A stretch of DNA of 11,458 nt from Oscillospiraceae bacterium (GTDB lineage Bacteria > Bacillota > Clostridia > Oscillospirales > Ruminococcaceae). Under the pieces are notes generated by a model. The model did not search any database, was not told the origin of the DNA, and saw only the letters and a program-made list of their open reading frames with translations. Made by a program: the position numbers and the translations under genes. Location of the stretch: NCBI GenBank assembly GCA_018110855.1, contig JAGBFZ010000202.1, positions 1-11,458 on the forward strand, given 5' to 3'. Shown here one piece after another: positions 6,355 through 11,458 of this stretch (positions are counted from its first letter, which is position 1; each line of letters opens with the position of its first letter).

Positions 6355-7287
6355 ATGAAAAAGATAAAATGGCTCTCCACAGGCGGCACAATATCCTGCA
6401 TTCCAACGGAAAACGGACTGTCCCCTGCCGCCGCCGAGCCGCAGATGATGGATATGCTCCTGCACATACCCGAAACGGGAGCGGAAATTTCCCCCGAATG
6501 TATCATGAACATCGACAGCTCAGACATTTCCTGCAATGATATAAGAAAAATAGGCATCGCCGCCGATAAGGCAATAAATGAAGGATTTGACGGGATCGTC
6601 ATAACCCATGGCACGGACACCATGGCATATACCTCCGCAATGCTTCGGAAAATGCTTGAAAATGCCCCTGTTCCCGTAATAATTACAGGAGCGCAAAGAC
6701 CCTTTTACTCCGAGGATTCCGATGGTAAGGCAAATCTATTTAATTCCATTATGGCTGCGGCGGAGGGCAGGCTTTCGGGTGTATATCTCCTTTTCGGAGA
6801 CAAGCTTATCCGCGGTGACATGGCTCACAAGGAATACACAAAAAAAGACAATGCCTTTATCAGTTCGGGCGAATATGCGGGAACAGTTTCGGAAAACGGG
6901 ATAGAATATAAAAACGCATCACAGAGATCGGGTAACTATTTCTTTAATGACAATTTTGATGAACGGATAATGCTTATAAAGCTCACACCGTCCACAGACG
7001 GCAGCATTTTCGGATATGCATCGGAAAAGGGTATCATAGGAATTGTGTTGGAAGGCTACGGCATTGGCGGTATTCCGAAGCGTCTCCTTGAAAATATTTC
7101 CGAGGCAATAAAAAAGGGAATAAAAATAATGCTCATATCCCAGTGCCTTCATGAGGGCGTTGATATGAGCATATATGAGGTCGGTGTAAATGCCGCAAGG
7201 CTTGGGGTTATTTCGGGCGGCGATATGACAGCCGAAGCGGCAGTGGCTGAGATGATGTTTATGCTCGGGAAAGAGCGCCGTCCATAA
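6355..7287 (+). CDS. ansA: L-asparaginase, type I (cytoplasmic)
   Basis: 310-residue enzyme hydrolysing L-asparagine to aspartate and ammonia. No signal peptide, so it is cytoplasmic. Catalytic residues, numbered from the chosen start: nucleophile T12 in STGGTIS (8-14), the substrate-binding IDSSD motif (54-58), the second triad in THGTDTM with T87 and D88, and K159 in MAHKEY. The C-terminal domain carries the usual GYGIGGIP and SQC motifs. Length matches AnsA-type enzymes (about 330) better than secreted type II. The ATG at 6355 is preferred over the one at 6328: it has AGGA 9 bp upstream, the product begins MKKIKWLSTGG as usual, and the promoter places the transcript start at 6328. The 3' end overlaps the convergent Thg1-like gene by 29 bp. 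A role in nitrogen supply is inferred. Confidence 0.94.
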   Translation: MKKIKWLSTGGTISCIPTENGLSPAAAEPQMMDMLLHIPETGAEISPECIMNIDSSDISCNDIRKIGIAADKAINEGFDGIVITHGTDTMAYTSAMLRKMLENAPVPVIITGAQRPFYSEDSDGKANLFNSIMAAAEGRLSGVYLLFGDKLIRGDMAHKEYTKKDNAFISSGEYAGTVSENGIEYKNASQRSGNYFFNDNFDERIMLIKLTPSTDGSIFGYASEKGIIGIVLEGYGIGGIPKRLLENISEAIKKGIKIMLISQCLHEGVDMSIYEVGVNAARLGVISGGDMTAEAAVAEMMFMLGKERRP

Positions 7288-8026
7288 GTGATAAAATGTA
7301 TTCACCGAATTTTTCGCCTGCGGGGAGGTTTTCGGACAGGATAAGCTCCCGTCGGAAAAATCTGACAGTCTCTCCTGTTTTACGGTTTATTCCCGTCCGC
7401 TCTGTCCTGTCAAAATGAAGAACAGCACCATATCTCTGCCATGACGGAAGTGAATTATAATCAATGCCGTAATTGGATAAAAACTCGGTCTTGAAAGGAA
7501 CATCCCTTCCCTCAAGCATTTTTGTGGCGGAAAGATAATCCATACCGTCACCGAGCAGCGCATAATAACAGCAGGAGTCAAGAGAATTTCTCAGAAGATC
7601 GGTCTGTCTCCACGAAAAATAATCCTTGACCTCATTTTTATCCTTCATTGGTATCAGGCGGCAGTCAAATGACACAGGAGCGCCCAGCTTCAATGAAAAA
7701 AATCCGCTTGCCTCACCGGCAAGAACAGATATCAGCTTTCGTGTCTTATGATTATATGTATTGTCACAGGGGTGAAAAAGCAAGGATATCTCATCACTCT
7801 GAGTATATCCCGCAATTATATTAAATCCGCAGGACATGAGATGCCTGACGGTATCCGTCATGTAATTATAAAAAAGCTCATCGTAAGGCTTTTTGAATTT
7901 CTGTTCCGTTAAACGTGAAAAGCCCCGTCCGTCAAGGCGGGCGCAAAGATATAATTCGGGAGCTATGAAGCTGTCAAGGGAGCGTTCATATGCTCTCATT
8001 TTTTTGTCAAATGCATCAAATTCCAT
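7259..8026 (-). CDS. Thg1-like protein (3'-5' RNA polymerase, tRNA(His) guanylyltransferase family)
   Basis: 255-residue member of the Thg1/TLP family, which adds nucleotides to the 5' end of RNA in the reverse (3'-5') direction. Two-metal catalytic carboxylates are visible: D32 in LDGRGFSRLT (31-40) and D78-E79 in YTQSDEISLLF (74-84). Also present are KPYDELF, KLISVLAGEASGFFS and FSWRQTDLLRNSLDSCCYY, all typical of the family. Bacterial TLPs generally repair or extend 5'-truncated RNAs, since bacterial tRNA(His) genes usually encode G-1. An open frame continues to 8227, but those residues are the kinase gene read in another frame. The start at 8026 has GGAGGG 6 bp upstream, inside the kinase gene, and gives the family length. 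It overlaps the upstream kinase gene by 11 bp, so translation is coupled. The 3' end overlaps the convergent asparaginase gene. Confidence 0.92.
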   Translation of the reverse strand: MEFDAFDKKMRAYERSLDSFIAPELYLCARLDGRGFSRLTEQKFKKPYDELFYNYMTDTVRHLMSCGFNIIAGYTQSDEISLLFHPCDNTYNHKTRKLISVLAGEASGFFSLKLGAPVSFDCRLIPMKDKNEVKDYFSWRQTDLLRNSLDSCCYYALLGDGMDYLSATKMLEGRDVPFKTEFLSNYGIDYNSLPSWQRYGAVLHFDRTERTGINRKTGETVRFFRRELILSENLPAGEKFGEYILSLMDGALSRA

Positions 8027-8468
8027 TGTCCGCCCTCCATTCCTCAGTGATAAAGCCGTTTTCTGTAAGTTTAACGTAATACAGCCTGTCAAAGCCCTCC
8101 GACATTGACGGTATGACAAGCTTTTTATGTGTGGAAGCAACAGCGATGTCGGGAACTCTGCTATTCCCTGTCCTGCACCTGTTCCGCTCAATACATTTTT
8201 CAATTTCGGAGCTGAAATAATATCCAATTATCTCAAAGCCTGCGGATGAAGCCATATCAATGTATCTTTTCCTGTCCTCGGGAAGCGGATTTGTATTGTC
8301 GGAAACAAAGTCTCTGCCCGAAATTATACACTTATTGAGAAGCTCGGATTCCCTGTGCCGTGTTTTCAGCTCGTCAAGGCAGATATGCTCATAACCGCTG
8401 AAATATGCTTTGTAATAGCTTGTTTTTCCGCTTGCCTGAACACCGATAAATATTATTGCCCTTGGCAC
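8016..8468 (-). CDS. PNKP-type polynucleotide kinase (P-loop, AAA_33)
   Basis: 150-residue P-loop kinase. From the chosen start: P-loop GVQASGKT (9-16) with K15 and T16, CLDEL with D32 (position of the PNK general base), R37, then FVSDNTNPLPEDRKRYI (54-70). That last block closely resembles the DNTNP block of mammalian PNKP. It continues with a lid ERNRCR and a C-terminal EGFD (124-127), also PNKP-like. The family phosphorylates 5'-OH ends of RNA or DNA; the substrate here is inferred. No phosphatase or ligase domain is attached. A GTG at 8477 is the furthest start in frame, but AGAAGGAG (8477-8484) overlaps it and sits 8 nt before the GTG at 8468, which is therefore preferred. The gene lies 69 bp after pcrA and overlaps the Thg1-like gene by 11 bp. 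Confidence 0.85.
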   Translation of the reverse strand: MPRAIIFIGVQASGKTSYYKAYFSGYEHICLDELKTRHRESELLNKCIISGRDFVSDNTNPLPEDRKRYIDMASSAGFEIIGYYFSSEIEKCIERNRCRTGNSRVPDIAVASTHKKLVIPSMSEGFDRLYYVKLTENGFITEEWRADNGI

Positions 8469-8476
8469 TGCCCACA

Positions 8477-8484
8477 CTCCTTCT
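8477..8484 (-). promoter_or_regulatory. Ribosome binding site deciding the kinase start
   Basis: AGAAGGAG on the minus strand, 8 nt from the GTG at 8468. Its last G is the first base of the GTG at 8477, which rules out that upstream start. Confidence 0.65.
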
Positions 8485-8485
8485 G

Positions 8486-8528
8486 ATTAAACACAAGCTG
8501 CTCCCGAGAATTATTCGGAAGCAGCTTG
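8486..8528 (-). terminator. Long hairpin with weak U-tract between pcrA and the kinase gene
   Basis: Two 14-nt arms (8494-8507 and 8515-8528) pair completely on the minus strand, with one G-U, around a 7-nt loop. The following bases read TGTTTAAT, a poor U-tract. The hairpin begins 9 nt after the pcrA stop and ends 9 nt before the kinase ribosome binding site. It may terminate part of the pcrA transcripts or protect their 3' end. Since no promoter was found between pcrA and the kinase, readthrough probably supplies the kinase and Thg1-like genes. Confidence 0.6.
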
Positions 8529-8537
8529 GATCATTTA

Positions 8538-10922
8538 TCAGGATATTTTCACGATCTTTGCAAAATTAGCCATTATCTTCTTTGTACCCACAGTATCAAA
8601 TGCGATCTCAAGCAGATGATCGTTACCCATAGGCTTCATCGATATTATCGTACCTTCCCCGAAGGTGTTGTGCTTTACCCTGTCACCCACCGCAAACTCA
8701 GCCGCAGCGGATTTTTTAGCTGCCTCGATCTTCTTGCTGGCAAGCTGGCTCTGGAGCGTATATGCATGAACGGGAGCGGTAATTCCGTCATCGGCTTTCT
8801 TTGTGGTCTTAACAGTGCCGTCAATGCGCTCAATGCAGTCCTTGTCGATCTCCTTGATGAATCTGGACTGGAAATTCCGCTGAGTGGAGCCGAATAACAT
8901 TCTCTGCTGTGCATGAGTAATATACAGCTTTTCCTTGGCACGGGTAATGCCCACATATGCAAGGCGTCGTTCTTCTTCAAGATCATCGGGATCGTCAATG
9001 CTGCGAAGTCCGGGGAAAATACCGTCCTCCATGCCCACAATGAACACAACGGGAAATTCAAGTCCCTTTGCGGAATGCATGGTCATCATGCATACAGCGT
9101 CAGCGTCTGCGTCCAGCTTATCCACATCGGTGAACAGGGATATCTCCTCAAGGAAATCCGAAAGCTCAGCAGGCTCTCCCGCTTCTGCCTTATCCTCCAT
9201 AAAAGAAACAATATTTGATTTAAGCTCCTCGATATTCTCAAGACGGGCAAGCCCCTCTTCGCCCTGAGCTCTTAGCATTGCACCATAGCCCGATTTATCA
9301 ACTACAGTATCGAAAAGCTCCTCAAGGGTCTGCTCCTTTGCCGCAGCCTCAAAGGCTTTGAACATCTCCGCAGTTTTAATAAGTGAAGAAGATTTTTTGC
9401 TCAAAGGCGCCAAGGACTCTGATTCACTCATAACCTCCACAGGAGAACGCTTGAGATCGATGGATATCTGCTCGATCATGGAAAGAGTGCTGTCACCGAT
9501 GCCCCTCTTAGGCTCATTTACTATCCTCTTGAATCTGAGCATATCGTTTGGATTATTTATAACGGAAAGGTAAGCGATAATATCCTTTATCTCCTTGCGG
9601 TCGTAGAATCTCATTCCGCCGATAACACGATAGGGTATTCCGCTGCTTGTGAATGCCTTTTCAAGGGAGTTGGACTGTGCGTTCATTCTATAAAGTATCG
9701 CAAAATCCTTATATGACCTGCCATTCTTTACGCCGTCAAGGATAATGTTTGCAGCATATTTTGATTCGGCAGACTCATCGGATGCCTTGTAAACGGTGAT
9801 CTTGTCGCCGCTTTTTATATCTGTCCAGAGAGCTTTGCTCTTTCTGCCCGTATTATTTGAGATAACAGAATTTGCTGCGTCAAGTATCATCTGAGTTGAG
9901 CGGTAATTCTGCTCCAGCTTGATGGTCTTGCAGTTCTCAAACTGATCCTCAAAGGAGAGGATATTCTCGATAGTCGCACCTCTGAAACGGTAAATAGACT
10001 GATCGTCATCACCCACAACACAGAGATTTCTGTATTTATCAGCAAGAAGCGAGACAAGGCGGTACTGAGCCATATTAGTATCCTGATACTCGTCCACCAT
10101 TATATATTTGTACAGATTGCGGTAATGCTCAAGGACATCAGGCTCCTCCTCGAAAAGACGCACTGTAAGCATGATAATATCGTCAAAATCCAGCGCGTCC
10201 GCACTTTTCAGACGGGACTGATATTCCTTATATATCTTTGAAACAGTGAGCTTCTTGTAATCACCAGCTGCCTCGGCTTCAAATTCCTCGGGAGTAATGA
10301 GCTTATCCTTGCAGGCGGATATCACAGAAGCCACAGCCTTGGGATGTATCGCCTTGTCGGAGATATCAAGAGCCTCCATGCTGGTTTTGATAAGGCGCTG
10401 GCTGTCATCACTGTCATAAATGGTAAAGCTGCTTGAATAGCCCAGCTTTTCGATCTCTCTGCGAAGAATACGAACGCAGGCAGAATGGAATGTAGAAGCG
10501 TTAATCCTGCTTCCCAATTCCTCTCCGAGCATATCCGAAAGTCTCTGCTTCAGCTCATTTGCAGCCTTGTTGGTAAATGTGATGGCAAGGATATTCCATG
10601 GCTTCACGGGATCCACGGAAACAATATCCGCAAGACGGGAAACAGTGTCCTCTGATCTGTCTCCGTTATAGCCTTCAAGAAATTTCATATCATCATCGGA
10701 AAGGGACGCATAGCTTCTTTCATCAGCGTAAGCGTTTCCGAAAAGGATCATATTTGCGATACGGTTTACCAGAACAGTTGTCTTTCCGCTTCCTGCTCCC
10801 GCAAGAATAAGCACGGGTCCGTTCAAAGCAAAGACAGCCTCCCGCTGCATATCGTTCATACGTTCAAAATACTTGTTCAAAGCGGCCCTCTTAGCCTTAA
10901 TGAAATCACTCATCTCTTTCAT
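8538..10922 (-). CDS. pcrA: ATP-dependent DNA helicase PcrA (UvrD-like, SF1A)
   Basis: 794-residue 3'-5' DNA helicase for repair, replication restart and removal of RecA or RNA polymerase from DNA. Motifs in order: Q-motif near MNDMQREAV (22-30), Walker A AGAGSGKT (41-48), Ia AITFTNKAA (113-121), II VDEYQDT (276-282), III GDDDQSIYRFRGA (304-316), IV QNYRS (338-342), V TMHSAKGLEF (614-623), VI EERRLAYVGITRAK (650-663). The C-terminal Tudor-like domain, FAVGDRVKHNTFGEGTIISM (743-762), is intact. Between motifs I and Ia there are about 45 extra residues (roughly 61-107), acidic and low in hydrophobics, not present in Bacillus-type PcrA. AGGAG lies only 3 bp before the ATG at 10922. A second in-frame ATG at 10913 is an alternative. 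The promoter is at 11034-11044. A hairpin (8494-8528) follows the stop. Confidence 0.97.
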   Translation of the reverse strand: MKEMSDFIKAKRAALNKYFERMNDMQREAVFALNGPVLILAGAGSGKTTVLVNRIANMILFGNAYADERSYASLSDDDMKFLEGYNGDRSEDTVSRLADIVSVDPVKPWNILAITFTNKAANELKQRLSDMLGEELGSRINASTFHSACVRILRREIEKLGYSSSFTIYDSDDSQRLIKTSMEALDISDKAIHPKAVASVISACKDKLITPEEFEAEAAGDYKKLTVSKIYKEYQSRLKSADALDFDDIIMLTVRLFEEEPDVLEHYRNLYKYIMVDEYQDTNMAQYRLVSLLADKYRNLCVVGDDDQSIYRFRGATIENILSFEDQFENCKTIKLEQNYRSTQMILDAANSVISNNTGRKSKALWTDIKSGDKITVYKASDESAESKYAANIILDGVKNGRSYKDFAILYRMNAQSNSLEKAFTSSGIPYRVIGGMRFYDRKEIKDIIAYLSVINNPNDMLRFKRIVNEPKRGIGDSTLSMIEQISIDLKRSPVEVMSESESLAPLSKKSSSLIKTAEMFKAFEAAAKEQTLEELFDTVVDKSGYGAMLRAQGEEGLARLENIEELKSNIVSFMEDKAEAGEPAELSDFLEEISLFTDVDKLDADADAVCMMTMHSAKGLEFPVVFIVGMEDGIFPGLRSIDDPDDLEEERRLAYVGITRAKEKLYITHAQQRMLFGSTQRNFQSRFIKEIDKDCIERIDGTVKTTKKADDGITAPVHAYTLQSQLASKKIEAAKKSAAAEFAVGDRVKHNTFGEGTIISMKPMGNDHLLEIAFDTVGTKKIMANFAKIVKIS

Positions 10923-10946
10923 GCTCTCCTATTTATCTGTGCTGAA

Positions 10947-10956
10947 AAGTTAACTT
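10947..10956. repeat. 10-bp palindrome in the pcrA leader
   Basis: AAGTTAACTT is a perfect palindrome about 25 bp upstream of the pcrA ATG, inside the transcribed leader. It does not match the Firmicutes LexA box (GAAC-N4-GTTC). The function is unknown, and a 10-bp AT-rich palindrome can arise by chance. Confidence 0.25.
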
Positions 10957-11033
10957 CACCGAAGCCCCTGTGGTACGATAAGACAGAAAGCCTGTCCCTT
11001 TACAATTATTTTTCCTCGGCGTGTTTACTGTAT

Positions 11034-11044
11034 ATTATAGCACA
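11034..11044 (-). promoter_or_regulatory. Extended -10 promoter for pcrA
   Basis: Minus-strand TGTGCTATAAT with the -10 box at 11034-11039; the TGn extension is present. The -35 region, 17 bp upstream, reads TTCCTA and is poor, but an AT-rich tract (11075-11120) upstream could act as an UP element. Expected start near 11027, giving a leader of about 105 nt with a small hairpin (10982-10996) before the ATG. Confidence 0.6.
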
Positions 11045-11138
11045 TTTTCATTTTCATAGGAATAGGGAAATCTCATATTTAACATTTTTATAATAATTAT
11101 TTTAATTTATTTTCAGTATGAAACTGTTGTTCATATTC

Positions 11139-11176
11139 TGTCCCTGATCCGAAATTATCTCTTCAAATCAGGGACA
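11139..11176. repeat. Inverted repeat downstream of spoIIID
   Basis: Perfect 10-bp arms TGTCCCTGAT and ATCAGGGACA (11139-11148 and 11167-11176) flank an 18-nt loop. It lies 11 bp after the spoIIID stop, within the 265-bp gap before pcrA. No U-tract follows on either strand, so a standard intrinsic terminator is unlikely. It could stabilise the spoIIID transcript end or bind a protein. Confidence 0.45.
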
Positions 11177-11187
11177 TAAGCACTTAT

Positions 11188-11458
11188 TCAATTTCTGCTT
11201 TTATTCATTTCCTCATATTTGTGCTTTGTTGCCATTCCTCCTCGGATATGACGCTCTCTCTTATTTGTCTCAAGTACCTTCTTCACCTCCGGAAACAGCG
11301 AGGCGCTGATGTGAGGCAGTTTTTCGGTAAGGTCTTTATGAACAGTAGACTTGCTTATCCCGAAAGCCTTTGCAGCAGCCCGAACAGTAGCTTTATTATC
11401 GATTATGTATTCCCCTAATCTAACCGCCCTTTCTTTTTTGTCGTCAAATGTCAGCTCA
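11188..11458 (-). CDS. spoIIID: Sporulation transcriptional regulator SpoIIID (5' end outside window)
   Basis: 89 residues are visible up to the stop; the start lies beyond the right edge. SpoIIID is a small DNA-binding protein that, in the mother cell, activates and represses sigma-E and sigma-K dependent genes. Visible: ERAVRLGEYIIDNKATVR, then the helix-turn-helix AAKAFGISKSTVHKDLTEKL and the conserved C-terminal ERHIRGGMATKHKYEEM basic region, all strong family signatures. Length is close to the approximately 93 residues of the Bacillus protein, so only a few residues are missing. Read without its start, it is easily overlooked. An inverted repeat follows the stop. It implies an endospore-forming lineage or one recently derived from it. 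pcrA lies downstream on the same strand with its own promoter, so the two are probably not an operon. Confidence 0.93.
   Translation of the reverse strand, partial: ELTFDDKKERAVRLGEYIIDNKATVRAAAKAFGISKSTVHKDLTEKLPHISASLFPEVKKVLETNKRERHIRGGMATKHKYEEMNKSRN

Noticed and set aside
8027..8227. N-terminal extension of the Thg1-like reading frame to 322 residues
   Set aside because: It is the kinase gene read in another frame. The ATG at 8026 has GGAGGG 6 bp upstream, and the resulting 255 residues fit the family.
8469..8477. GTG at 8477 as start of the kinase gene
   Set aside because: The ribosome binding site AGAAGGAG overlaps it. The GTG at 8468 lies 8 nt downstream of that site.
8494..8528. 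Plus-strand reading of the pcrA/kinase hairpin as a terminator
   Set aside because: No plus-strand gene precedes it, the arms gain a C-A mismatch on that strand and the following bases are not T-rich.
1..11458. Mobile element, phage, CRISPR array, toxin-antitoxin or tRNA/rRNA gene
   Set aside because: I saw no transposase or integrase motifs, no regularly spaced direct repeats, no toxin-antitoxin pair and no tRNA-like cloverleaf; genes are chromosomal in type.

Overview
This is a chromosomal housekeeping and accessory segment, probably from a spore-forming gut-type Clostridia (Oscillospiraceae/Ruminococcus-like). The reasons are strong AGGAGG-type ribosome binding sites, sigma-A-like promoters, moderate GC with AT-rich intergenic DNA, a Firmicutes-type PcrA with its C-terminal Tudor-like domain, and a 5'-truncated SpoIIID at the right edge. 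No mobile element, CRISPR array, tRNA or rRNA was seen. Genus is an inference; no database search was possible.

Layout, left to right. ychF (minus, 3' end cut by the window edge) follows a small one-helix membrane protein; both follow a promoter at 1217-1245. Next are a Cof-type HAD phosphatase (minus) with its own promoter and a 337-bp AT-rich gap. The gap contains a promoter, a small hairpin and an intrinsic terminator about 100 nt apart with no start codon between them, which makes a candidate small RNA. An HD-domain hydrolase (minus) is divergent from a two-domain P-loop ATPase (plus) whose second P-loop is degenerate. The ATPase converges with, and overlaps by 9 bp, a polyprenyl-phosphate sugar-1-phosphate transferase (minus). 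Upstream of that lies a TauE/SafE-type permease encoded as two homologous half genes with an ATGA overlap (minus), divergent from a type I L-asparaginase (plus).

The right part is the most interesting. The asparaginase overlaps by 29 bp the end of a Thg1-like 3'-5' RNA polymerase (minus). That gene overlaps by 11 bp an upstream gene for a PNKP-type 5'-OH polynucleotide kinase, and the ribosome binding site of the Thg1-like gene lies inside the kinase gene. The pair follows pcrA (minus) across a 14-bp stem hairpin with a poor U-tract, and no separate promoter was found. Together these suggest an RNA 5'-end repair module: the kinase would phosphorylate 5'-OH ends and the Thg1-like enzyme would rebuild missing 5' nucleotides. 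spoIIID (minus, 5' end cut) closes the window.

Several starts were revised. The asparaginase is placed at 6355, the Thg1-like protein at 8026 and the kinase at a GTG at 8468, each on ribosome binding site and family-length grounds.
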